Below, piece after piece: positions 5,508-11,455 of a DNA stretch of 18,369 nt. How positions within the stretch are numbered: position 1 is the stretch's first letter; every line of letters starts with the position of its first letter. Source of the stretch: JAULZV01 sp032117135 (lineage in GTDB: Bacteria; Patescibacteriota; Minisyncoccia; Phycocordibacterales; JAACPR01); contig JAULZV010000010.1 of the NCBI GenBank assembly GCA_032117135.1, forward strand, positions 1 through 18,369, given 5' to 3'. Position numbers and translations under genes: made by a program. The notes below the pieces were generated by a model that was given only the letters and a program-made list of their open reading frames with translations, was not told the DNA's origin and ran no database searches.

Positions 5508-6560
5508 TTATTCAAGCCGTAGTGCGTGCTTGAATTTTTCTCTCAATTCAACTGCTCGCGCATCCACCCTATCGGTGGGTGCGTTTTTGCTTTTCATATC
5601 ACGAGGTTCTTGGTCGATTGATTTTTTGATACCTACATACGTCGAGTATGCCAAAAAATCAAAGGCAACATCACGCAGAGCTTCGTCAACAAACAACGGT
5701 TCATAGATGTATCCATACTCAACAAGAATTGACGCAGCGTCGAGGGTGTCATGGGCACCTAATGCAATTAATTCATGACGAGTAACAAGGCCTGAATTTT
5801 CGCTTGCCAGATTGCTGACTGGAATTATTTTTTTGAGCTCATCAAAAACCGATTGAGCAAGCTTTTGACTTGATTCAAAATTTTTCAAAATATCTGCAGG
5901 AGCATATACTGCAAATCCTTTATACACTCCGGCTTTGTTTTTTGGTCTACCAGGGTAATCATTAAAATGGATATGAATAACGATATTTATGCGTTGTCGA
6001 TTGGCCCACAAGTTGATGCCATACAATGTACGTGCAACATCTTCGGTTGCTTCATTATGAAACGAAGTATCTTTCTTTTGTAAAACATCCAAACCGATTC
6101 GAGAAATAAATTTTTGTTTCGCCTCTGTAATAAAATTTTCAATCACAGATTTTTCTTCTGTGAGATATGATTCGAATTGCTCAACATATCCAGAAGTATC
6201 GCTCACAAGAATTGGTTTGATTTGAGGATCTTGTGCGAAGTATGTGTAAAGATATTCTCCCAACTGACGGTTGAGATCAACTTCTTTTAGAGTGCGATGC
6301 TGCGCTCCCCAAACTTCATCATCATGCCCCGGTACAATTAATACTCTCACAGGATCAACAGATGATCGAACAAAGGAGGCATGAGTTCCAAACACAGATG
6401 CAGGTCGGGATGTCTTAGACGACGAATCAATTGTGTATGAAGGGAGTAAAAAAATAAGCACCAGACACAAAGTCGCCAATCGCATACCTTGTGCCCCACT
6501 CATATGTTCGTTTGAAAATCTCAAGTCTTGCGAGTTATTTTTTTTTGCATTATTGTTCAC
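5508..6560 (-). CDS. N-acetylmuramoyl-L-alanine amidase (Amidase_3, zinc-dependent)
   Basis: Cleaves the amide bond between MurNAc and the stem peptide in peptidoglycan, outside the membrane. The catalytic set of the AmiC/CwlD type is visible: VPGHDDEVWGA (His79), KEVDLN (Glu93), IHIHFND (His196/His198) and ILVEYGYI (Glu281). A hydrophobic segment (residues 28-40, LATLCLVLIFLLP) follows a basic head and serves as signal or anchor. The region 120-185 is a longer insert than in minimal family members. Three starts are possible: GTG at 6560, ATG at 6503 and ATG at 6485. I kept the GTG because TGA-TACTAT lies 6 bases upstream, as in other genes here; the ATG at 6485 gives a more typical signal peptide. 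It converges with the Mur ligase gene (4-base gap) and diverges from mutM (19 bases). Confidence 0.85.
   Translation of the reverse strand: MNNNAKKNNSQDLRFSNEHMSGAQGMRLATLCLVLIFLLPSYTIDSSSKTSRPASVFGTHASFVRSSVDPVRVLIVPGHDDEVWGAQHRTLKEVDLNRQLGEYLYTYFAQDPQIKPILVSDTSGYVEQFESYLTEEKSVIENFITEAKQKFISRIGLDVLQKKDTSFHNEATEDVARTLYGINLWANRQRINIVIHIHFNDYPGRPKNKAGVYKGFAVYAPADILKNFESSQKLAQSVFDELKKIIPVSNLASENSGLVTRHELIALGAHDTLDAASILVEYGYIYEPLFVDEALRDVAFDFLAYSTYVGIKKSIDQEPRDMKSKNAPTDRVDARAVELREKFKHALRLE
5510..5539 (+). terminator. terminator of the ruvA-Mur ligase unit, inside the end of the amidase gene
   Basis: ATTCAAGC (5510-5517) and GCTTGAAT (5528-5535) form a perfect 8-bp stem with a 10-base loop, followed by TTTTTC. 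It begins 6 bases after the Mur ligase stop and overlaps the last ten codons of the convergent amidase gene. Confidence 0.55.
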
Positions 6561-6579
6561 GAACCTATAGTATCACAGC
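6561..6579. promoter_or_regulatory. compact bidirectional promoter, amidase / mutM
   Basis: The 19 bases between the two divergent start codons hold CTATAGTATCA. On the plus strand TATAGT (6566-6571) is 8 bases before the mutM ATG. On the minus strand TGA-TACTAT (6575-6567) is 6 bases before the amidase GTG. The two -10 boxes overlap around the palindrome CTATAG, so both transcripts would be leaderless. Confidence 0.5.
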
Positions 6580-7485
6580 ATGCCCGAGCTACCCGAAGTA
6601 CACACAACCGCAACCATTCTCAACGAACTGATAGTAGGTCGTGTGATTGTAGATGCGTGGACGAACTATCAAAGTCCTCATTATGTTGGAAAGAAAAACA
6701 TCAAAGATCCTGAATATTTTGTAATGTTCAAACAAAAGATTGTAGGACAAAAAATAATTCGTGTTTGGCGAAGAGCGAAACATGTTTTGATTGATCTTGA
6801 AAATGGTTTTGTCATTGTGATTCACATGAAAATGACAGGACATCTTTTGCACGGTCATTTTGATTTTGATAGTGTCACTTCGTCATGGTCAGCTCGCGAA
6901 GATGGACCACTCAAGGATCCTTTTAATAGATTTGTTCGAATGGTATTTACATTATCTGACGGAATGCATATTGCGTTTTCGGACATGAGAAAATTTGCAA
7001 CGGTAAATATAATTGATGCGGATGAGACTCTCGAAGAGAGATTTAGGTCGTATGGACCTGAACCCCTAGATAAATCGTTTACATGGAAGGTACTCCAAAC
7101 ACAATTATTCAAACGACCATCTCAAAAAATTAAAACGGCACTCATGAATCAAGAGTTAGTAGTCGGCATAGGAAATATTTATTCAGACGAAATACTATGG
7201 TCTTCACATATTCACCCTGAACGAACTGTCAGTTCGCTTACCGAACACGACTTTAAGTTACTCACCAAAAATGCAAAGAGGCTTCTTTCGAAAGGAATAT
7301 CTCTTGGCGGGGATTCGATGTCTGATTACCGTAATCCATACGGAGTACCTGGAGAATTTCAACTGCATCACAATGCCTACCGACGGACTGGCAAAAGTTG
7401 CATGAGAACGAACTGTGACGGCGTCATTCAAAGAAAAGTAATTGCAGGAAGAAGTGCTCATTTTTGTGTCTTGTGTCAAAAATAA
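6580..7485 (+). CDS. mutM: formamidopyrimidine-DNA glycosylase (Fpg/MutM)
   Basis: A bifunctional DNA glycosylase/AP lyase that removes 8-oxoguanine and formamidopyrimidines. The 301-residue protein starts MPELPEV: after Met removal Pro1 is the nucleophile and Glu2 the acid. The lysine of the active site is in RRAKHVL (Lys67). The helix-two-turn-helix is RPSQKIKTALMNQ to VVGIGNIYSDEILW (about 179-207). The C-terminal zinc finger has Cys274, Cys279, Cys296, Cys299 and the DNA-contacting Arg291 (IAGRSAHFC). The first Cys pair is CX4C rather than the usual CX2C. An insert at 93-115 lengthens the N-terminal sandwich. It starts 19 bases from the divergent amidase gene and ends convergently to the SpoU methyltransferase gene, with a 121-base AT-rich gap that shows no clear hairpin. 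Confidence 0.95.
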   Translation: MPELPEVHTTATILNELIVGRVIVDAWTNYQSPHYVGKKNIKDPEYFVMFKQKIVGQKIIRVWRRAKHVLIDLENGFVIVIHMKMTGHLLHGHFDFDSVTSSWSAREDGPLKDPFNRFVRMVFTLSDGMHIAFSDMRKFATVNIIDADETLEERFRSYGPEPLDKSFTWKVLQTQLFKRPSQKIKTALMNQELVVGIGNIYSDEILWSSHIHPERTVSSLTEHDFKLLTKNAKRLLSKGISLGGDSMSDYRNPYGVPGEFQLHHNAYRRTGKSCMRTNCDGVIQRKVIAGRSAHFCVLCQK

Positions 7486-7606
7486 AAAGGCTTGAAACAT
7501 ATTTCTCTCACACCCTGACTTTATTTATGTTGATACTTTTTTCTTTATTAATTCTTTATTTTTTCTTTAGTATTTCTTTATAAAGTCTTGATACTTCGCA
7601 TGATAC

Positions 7607-8095
7607 CTAGTTATCCAAAATCCGAAACATAACAATTCCAAACACAACTGACACATTAAGTGATTCTTTAATTCCGTGCATATCTATTTCGGCGACATGA
7701 TCCGCGATAGAAATTATTTCGGGTGATATTCCGTCGACTTCGTTCCCAAAAACGAAAGCAGTTTTTTGAGAGAGTGAAACTTTTTTGTAATCAATTGAAG
7801 AAGAATGTTGTTCCACACAGACCACAGAGTAACCTTGTGTCTTGAGATCTGTAACGCACTCGAGTGCAGAGGAGTAGTGTTTCCAAGAGACGCTGTGCTG
7901 CGCACCGAGCGCTGCTTTGTTAAAATCATTTCGCTCTCTACCGAAGCGATCAGTTGGCGAAGGAGTAATTCCGCAAAGACAGATAAGATCTATTCCTAGT
8001 GCGTCTGAAGTTCTAAATATCGCACCTACATTGTGAATGCTTCTGATATTATCGAGGACGATAACGGATTCGAATTTTGATTTTTTTGATTTCAT
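7607..8095 (-). CDS. SpoU/TrmH-family RNA 2'-O-methyltransferase (single-domain)
   Basis: Transfers a methyl group from SAM to a ribose 2'-OH of tRNA or rRNA. The 162-residue protein is the SPOUT catalytic domain only, with the three family motifs: NIRSIHNVGAIFRTSDALG (16-34; Asn16 and Arg28), AFVFGNEVDGIS (113-124), and DMHGIKESLNVSVVFGI (138-154; Ser145-Leu-Asn), which form the trefoil-knot cofactor site. The N-terminal RNA-binding extension of RlmB/TrmH is absent, as in TrmL-sized enzymes, so the RNA target cannot be named. ATG at 8095 is supported by a -10-like box 6-11 bases upstream. Divergent from the DoxX-like gene across 20 bases. Confidence 0.9.
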   Translation of the reverse strand: MKSKKSKFESVIVLDNIRSIHNVGAIFRTSDALGIDLICLCGITPSPTDRFGRERNDFNKAALGAQHSVSWKHYSSALECVTDLKTQGYSVVCVEQHSSSIDYKKVSLSQKTAFVFGNEVDGISPEIISIADHVAEIDMHGIKESLNVSVVFGIVMFRILDN

Positions 8096-8115
8096 AATTT
8101 TGCTATACTATACCA
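8096..8115. promoter_or_regulatory. compact bidirectional promoter, SpoU methyltransferase / DoxX-like gene
   Basis: Within 20 bases between divergent ATGs, TGC-TATACT (8101-8109) lies 6 bases before the plus-strand ATG at 8116. The minus strand has TGG-TATAGT (8115-8107) and TATAGC (8107-8102), the latter 6 bases before the ATG at 8095. It has the same arrangement as 6561-6579. Confidence 0.55.
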
Positions 8116-8511
8116 ATGCTTTCTACATTTCCAACATTACTTGCATTTGGGATTCTTGTTCCTTTTATTATTCGACTTACGGTCGCTTTCTTTTTGTTTG
8201 GAATTGTACGATCATTTTCAAAAAAAATTCTTATTACAAATTATTTTATCGGCAACAAATATCCAGGAGCACAATTTCTTCCTACACTTCTACAAATTGC
8301 AGTCGCAGTATCTGGTTTTTTTATCCTCATTGGATTGTTCACTCAAATCGCAGCACTTGTCGCAATCTATCTTATTATCACAGTCGGCAACATCAATAAA
8401 GAAGTGCGGATCACAAGACACAGCTCAAGTACTTTTAACTACCTTGCAATCATGTGTGTGTTACTTTTATTCCTTGGAGCAGGTATTTTTGCATTTGATC
8501 TCCCTCTCTAA
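8116..8511 (+). CDS. DoxX-like integral membrane protein
   Basis: 131 residues with four hydrophobic segments (about 4-30, 57-77, 78-92, 107-127). The order and motifs fit the DoxX/DoxD-like family: AFFLFGIVRS after helix 1, ISGFFILIGLFTQIAAL-like text around helix 2-3 (here VSGFFILIGLFTQIAAL, 65-81), and a final FLGAGIFAFDLPL. DoxX proteins are small inner-membrane proteins, some linked to redox balance; the precise role is unknown. It diverges from the SpoU methyltransferase gene, shares its promoter region, and is followed by tRNA-Lys after 116 bases. Leaderless start is suggested by TGC-TATACT 6 bases upstream. Confidence 0.75.
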   Translation: MLSTFPTLLAFGILVPFIIRLTVAFFLFGIVRSFSKKILITNYFIGNKYPGAQFLPTLLQIAVAVSGFFILIGLFTQIAALVAIYLIITVGNINKEVRITRHSSSTFNYLAIMCVLLLFLGAGIFAFDLPL

Positions 8512-8588
8512 AAAGATTTTATATCCCACTCTCACTCCCTTATACAACAACTCTCATCCATCACAAATAATAGATCAGCGGAGCATCC

Positions 8589-8617
8589 TTGAAATCTAGT
8601 CGTTTTCATGTTAAAAA
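8589..8617 (+). promoter_or_regulatory. promoter of tRNA-Lys
   Basis: TTGAAA (8589-8594), a 17-base spacer and TAAAAA (8612-8617) resemble a sigma70-type promoter. The predicted start (about 8624) is just before the mature tRNA 5' end at 8628. Confidence 0.5.
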
Positions 8618-8627
8618 TAGCAGACAT

Positions 8628-8700
8628 GCGCCAGTAGCTCAGGTGGTAGAGCACCCGCCTTTTAAGCGGAGGGTCGTAGGTTCGAGTCCTACCTGGCGCA
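8628..8700 (+). tRNA. tRNA-Lys (anticodon TTT)
   Basis: A 73-base cloverleaf. Acceptor GCGCCAG pairs with CTGGCGC, discriminator A. D arm is GCTC/GAGC. Anticodon loop CTTTTAA gives TTT; the anticodon stem CCCGC/GCGGA has one C-A mismatch at its outer end. T arm is GTAGG / CCTAC with loop TTCGAGT. CCA is not encoded (next bases CTG). A partial copy of its 3' end recurs 71 bases downstream. Confidence 0.95.
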
Positions 8701-8707
8701 CTGAGGA

Positions 8708-8731
8708 GATACATGAAAATTTATTTTCATG
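8708..8731. repeat. perfect hairpin downstream of tRNA-Lys
   Basis: TACATGAAAA, loop TTTA, TTTTCATGTA form a perfect 10-bp stem. It lies between the tRNA-Lys gene and the partial copy of its 3' end. It may help end the tRNA transcript, but no T-tract follows. Confidence 0.5.
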
Positions 8732-8757
8732 TACGACAAAGAAGCCGAGGCAAGATT

Positions 8758-8772
8758 TCTTACCTGGCGCAC
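8758..8772 (+). repeat. partial copy of the tRNA-Lys 3' end
   Basis: TCTTACCTGGCGCAC matches the tRNA gene end at 8687-8701 (TCCTACCTGGCGCAC) at 14 of 15 bases, 12 of them contiguous. Copies of tRNA 3' ends are usual at attachment sites left by integrases, or may be a remnant of a deleted tandem tRNA. Confidence 0.55.
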
Positions 8773-8774
8773 AT

Positions 8775-8820
8775 AAAACAGCTGGGCCTCAATGCGAACA
8801 CATTGAGGTCTTACTGTTTT
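8775..8820 (+). terminator. two-tier hairpin, probable terminator
   Basis: AAAACAG (8775-8781) pairs with CTGTTTT (8814-8820). After symmetric 5-base internal loops, CCTCAATG (8787-8794) pairs with CATTGAGG (8801-8808) around CGAACA. The terminal TTTT fits an intrinsic terminator for the tRNA-Lys unit, though the run is short. The stretch from here to 8944 holds no gene I can support. Confidence 0.45.
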
Positions 8821-8840
8821 AATCGAATGAAGGTGTGCAT

Positions 8841-8858
8841 TTCGAACTTTTGACTGGG
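8841..8858. repeat. left inverted repeat flanking the methyltransferase gene
   Basis: TTCGAACTTTTGA followed by CTGGG. Its reverse complement occurs at 9572-9593 with an extra AAAA between the two parts. The 13-base core is a perfect match. The two copies bracket the 8945-9532 gene. Confidence 0.45.
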
Positions 8859-8944
8859 CTAGTGAGTATCCTGATCCCGGATATCATTTGAATGCGATTA
8901 ATAAGTTATTGAGTCTAGTACACTAATATTCTGAGAAAATAAAA

Positions 8945-9532
8945 CTAATTGTTCTGTTCCACACAATACAACCCTTGCTTAATGCTCCCTATTGGAGTTT
9001 TCGTTATCCAATAATCTGTATATATGAGCTTAATCTTATTTTCTTGAAAATAACTTTTCCATTCATCATCTTTTCTGTTTGAGTGTGGATGGGTAAAAAA
9101 TTCTAGATTGAAGATACTGTCTAGTAAAAATGTCTTGTACTTTTCAAAATTTGTATCATAAATATCTTCAATGATAATTACCCTTTTCGCAACTCGTAAT
9201 GCCTCTTGAATAATCTTATGAGGATTTGAAGTGTGGTGAAGTACAGTCATCAACAATGCAGTGTCGTATGTCAAATCTAGTGAGGGTATTCTTGTTCCAT
9301 CGTACACAATAGGTTCAATATCTTTTATTTGCGACTTGTCTCCGATATCAAGAGCTGTAACATCATATCCCTTATCCTTTAATATCTTTGAAAGATGTCC
9401 CTCGCCACAACCAATATCAATGACCCTTTTTCCTTCAATGCAGCTATGTATTTGAGAAAATGTCTGTCGTGTCCTAAAAAAACCGAAGTCCTTTTTGAAC
9501 CATTCTTTTAATGGAAGATGGTATTCTTTCAT
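8945..9532 (-). CDS. class I SAM-dependent methyltransferase
   Basis: 195 residues with a Methyltransf_11/25-type Rossmann fold: motif I VIDIGCGEGH (37-46), the acidic residue ending strand 2 (LDIGD, Asp62), YDTALLMTVLHHTSNPHKII (89-108) covering motifs III-IV with the HH pair common in this family, and VAKRVIIIEDIY (114-125). The substrate is unknown. The frame is open to a GTG at 9559, but I chose the ATG at 9532 because the extended -10 box TGG-TATACT lies 6 bases upstream. It is more AT-rich than the core genes, sits alone between tRNA-Lys debris and two unrecognised genes, and is bracketed by inverted repeats. Horizontal acquisition is likely. Confidence 0.85.
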   Translation of the reverse strand: MKEYHLPLKEWFKKDFGFFRTRQTFSQIHSCIEGKRVIDIGCGEGHLSKILKDKGYDVTALDIGDKSQIKDIEPIVYDGTRIPSLDLTYDTALLMTVLHHTSNPHKIIQEALRVAKRVIIIEDIYDTNFEKYKTFLLDSIFNLEFFTHPHSNRKDDEWKSYFQENKIKLIYTDYWITKTPIGSIKQGLYCVEQNN

Positions 9533-9538
9533 ATGAAA

Positions 9539-9547
9539 AGTATACCA
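9539..9547 (-). promoter_or_regulatory. extended -10 promoter of the methyltransferase gene, leaderless
   Basis: The minus strand reads TGG-TATACT, six bases, then ATG (9532). It matches the arrangement before ruvA, tsaE and pilB. Confidence 0.5.
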
Positions 9548-9571
9548 GAAAATATTCACCCGAAATAAAAA

Positions 9572-9593
9572 CCCAGAAAATCAAAAGTTCGAA
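9572..9593. repeat. right inverted repeat flanking the methyltransferase gene
   Basis: CCCAG-AAAA-TCAAAAGTTCGAA is the reverse complement of 8841-8858 apart from the AAAA insert. Its outer end (GTTCGAACCC) also resembles a tRNA T-arm. Confidence 0.45.
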
Positions 9594-9662
9594 CCCTGTT
9601 CACAAGTAGAAGATTTCCAACTTTTGACTCCATACTTATCAACGTGCTTTAGACGTTTCGTT

Positions 9663-9703
9663 TTGCTCCTCCTAGTGGACGAGTTCAGAACTTTGAGGTG
9701 GAA
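9663..9703 (+). repeat. left copy of a diverged direct repeat
   Basis: 41 bases aligned without gaps to 10682-10722 at 32 identities, with shared blocks TTGCTCCT, TGGACG and TTCAGAACT. Both copies read similarly in one frame (APPSGRVQN / APSTGRIQN). They bracket the two unrecognised genes at 9756-10645. The rest of 9560-9755 shows only the promoter below. Confidence 0.5.
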
Positions 9704-9743
9704 AGAAGTTAATATTGAGATGTTTAAATTAAATAAGTTCTAG

Positions 9744-9749
9744 TATAAT
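9744..9749 (+). promoter_or_regulatory. -10 box of the 9756-10645 gene pair, leaderless
   Basis: A perfect TATAAT is followed by six bases and the ATG at 9756. No good -35 and no TG extension (TAG-TATAAT). Confidence 0.5.
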
Positions 9750-9755
9750 TAGATT

Positions 9756-10295
9756 ATGAAAAAAATAATAATACTAATATTACTTATCCCTGTTCTTTAT
9801 GTTATTTACCTTAGTTTATATTCTCAAGTAAATACTCCTAAAATAGAAAGTTCTCCTGTGGAATATTCGAAGGTTGTTACTAGTGGAACTATTTCCTTTA
9901 TAAAAAATCCTGACGTTGATATTGAGGATTGGGCAAAAGACGAGCCTTCACTTGCTCTAGTTTTTGTTGAAAGAGGAAAGGGTAGTGGTATTTCAGAAGG
10001 TGGTTGTGGCGCAGGGCAACAGTTTATTGAAATATCAGAACAATATTCTGATAGATACACCTCAGGAAGTCCTTTTATAAATCTTGGCAAAGAAACATTT
10101 GGAACAAATATTTATGATGTATTTGATTTTAGACTAAATGAGGATGAAAGTATTCGTTATTATGTGATATTAAACAGTCTTCAAGGTGGTGAAAAAAGTA
10201 TCGAAATTGCATATCGACCGAATAATTGTGTAAGTAAGTCTTATGAAGAAACATTTAAGAAGGTACTGGAAACATTTAAATTTTCAAATAAATAA
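9756..10295 (+). CDS. exported or membrane-anchored protein of unknown function
   Basis: 179 residues. An N-terminal hydrophobic segment (5-22, IIILILLIPVLYVIYLSL) after MKK acts as anchor or signal peptide; no lipobox Cys follows. The remainder is an acidic extracytoplasmic domain with a GGCGAGQQ patch (about 82-89) and a C-terminal KKVLETFKF ending that resembles the closing helix and strand of PsbP-like domains. Two Cys (about 84 and 156) could form a disulfide. Strongly AT-rich compared with core genes. First of a two-gene unit; the next gene starts 5 bases after its stop. I do not recognise the family. Confidence 0.65.
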   Translation: MKKIIILILLIPVLYVIYLSLYSQVNTPKIESSPVEYSKVVTSGTISFIKNPDVDIEDWAKDEPSLALVFVERGKGSGISEGGCGAGQQFIEISEQYSDRYTSGSPFINLGKETFGTNIYDVFDFRLNEDESIRYYVILNSLQGGEKSIEIAYRPNNCVSKSYEETFKKVLETFKFSNK

Positions 10296-10300
10296 TAAAC

Positions 10301-10645
10301 ATGTTCTCATTGAATAAAGAAAAAATATATCAAGACGTTGTAAGTGGAAGCATAAATAAATTGATAGTACTCTATGGGATAATAACGATTATTTTAGGGG
10401 GTTTGATGGGAGGTGATATTATCAAATACATTATTTTTCTAATTGTAATTCCAATAATTCTATTATTCCTTCAGAAAAAAGGAACAAAGGCGTCCTTGTT
10501 TTCTGCAATGTTCATAGTTGTGTATTTAGCAATAATATATTATTTAAACTATCCAACTATTAATACATATTCATATATTATGTACGCAATTTTAATACTT
10601 GAATTCTATCGATATTTTACTGCTCGAGAATTGTTTAAAAATTAG
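10301..10645 (+). CDS. small integral membrane protein of unknown function
   Basis: 114 residues with four or five hydrophobic segments (about 19-36, 40-57, 66-82, 86-105). Begins MFSLNKEKIYQDVVSGSINK; the short charged loop at about 56-61 contains QKKGTK. AT-rich, same composition as the gene before it, which ends 5 bases upstream, so the two are probably translated from one transcript. Length and topology do not point to a known family. The diverged direct repeat lies 37 bases downstream. Possibly the membrane partner of the exported protein, but that is only inferred from adjacency. Confidence 0.6.
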   Translation: MFSLNKEKIYQDVVSGSINKLIVLYGIITIILGGLMGGDIIKYIIFLIVIPIILLFLQKKGTKASLFSAMFIVVYLAIIYYLNYPTINTYSYIMYAILILEFYRYFTARELFKN

Positions 10646-10681
10646 ATTCTATATTTAAAGAACACTTTACAATGCTTTACA

Positions 10682-10722
10682 TTGCTCCTTCAACTGGACG
10701 CATTCAGAACTCTGGATTGGAA
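10682..10722 (+). repeat. right copy of a diverged direct repeat
   Basis: Matches 9663-9703 at 32 of 41 bases (see that entry). It ends 16 bases before the stop of holA, so the accessory patch closes at a core gene. Confidence 0.5.
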
Positions 10723-10737
10723 GAATTAAAAACCCTC

Positions 10738-11448
10738 TCACACCCCAAGTATCCACTTCTCCAACAGCACATCCAACTCTCCTTCCCCTCGTCTCGAATC
10801 TCCAAGAATTTTGGTGAGATGCCAAAAACGTTCATCGACTTCATCTTGAGAATATAAGGTCATCGCCTTCTTTGCACTCGAAAACACAAAAGGCTTGAGA
10901 CCAGTTGTTGTTGCGATCTGCGAATGTGATGCGAGTACGATATTTTTCATACACCAAAATAAGGTACCGTGAATTTCTTCCGGCACAAAACTCTTTCTTA
11001 ATTTTTGATATTCAATCCATAGATTCTTTTTGTCTCGAGCAAGTAGATAATTTGTAATAGCAAAAATATTTTCTTCTTTTTTAATCTTTTCTTTTGCGAC
11101 ATGTTCCCACACCTTTTCAACATGCTTTTCGATCTTCCCAAAATCTTTCTTAAGGATTGCTCCCTCTGTCCAAATAAAAACATTGTCCGATTCTTTCATC
11201 TCTTTGAGATATTGCGTGATGATTGATTTGCTCATCTCATCAACAAAAACATCTTTGAGGTGCACAATAAATTTTTGCTCAAACAAACCTTGCCCCCCAC
11301 ACAACTCCATCATCAATCCACTCGACACATTAGATTGATCAACCTTAAAAATCACCGCATCCTTTTTTTCGGCGAGTTTTTTTTCCATAATCACTAACGC
11401 CTTTTCAAGCGCTTTGTTTCGATCTGTTCCATAAAAAAGATAAAGCAT
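10738..11448 (-). CDS. holA: DNA polymerase III delta subunit (HolA-like)
   Basis: The clamp-loader subunit that opens the sliding clamp. 236 residues, much shorter than the usual about 330-340. The N-terminus MLYLFYGTDRNKALEKALVI has the characteristic 'FYG.D...' start of HolA, followed by a degenerate P-loop region without a Walker lysine, then FIVHLKDVFVDEMSKSII and FIWTEGAILKKDFGKI, which match the family order. The C-terminal collar helices (LKPFVFSSAKKAMTLYSQDE to LLEKWILGV) contain the region where HolA proteins end. Last gene of tsaE-polA-holA; it starts 7 bases after the polA stop. Divergent enough that a relative of HolA, not the replicative subunit itself, cannot be excluded. Confidence 0.75.
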   Translation of the reverse strand: MLYLFYGTDRNKALEKALVIMEKKLAEKKDAVIFKVDQSNVSSGLMMELCGGQGLFEQKFIVHLKDVFVDEMSKSIITQYLKEMKESDNVFIWTEGAILKKDFGKIEKHVEKVWEHVAKEKIKKEENIFAITNYLLARDKKNLWIEYQKLRKSFVPEEIHGTLFWCMKNIVLASHSQIATTTGLKPFVFSSAKKAMTLYSQDEVDERFWHLTKILGDSRRGEGELDVLLEKWILGV

Positions 11449-11455
11449 ATGTCTA

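Noticed and set aside
7486..7606. Terminator between mutM and the SpoU methyltransferase gene
   Set aside because: The gap is AT-rich with T-runs, but only a weak CTTTATAAAG palindrome is present, with no stable stem.
8532..8822. Short ORFs over tRNA-Lys on both strands
   Set aside because: They are translations of the tRNA gene and have no independent support.
10672..10857. 61-residue plus-strand ORF starting in the right direct repeat
   Set aside because: It overlaps the end of holA antisense. The similarity of its start to the left repeat is better explained by a DNA repeat.
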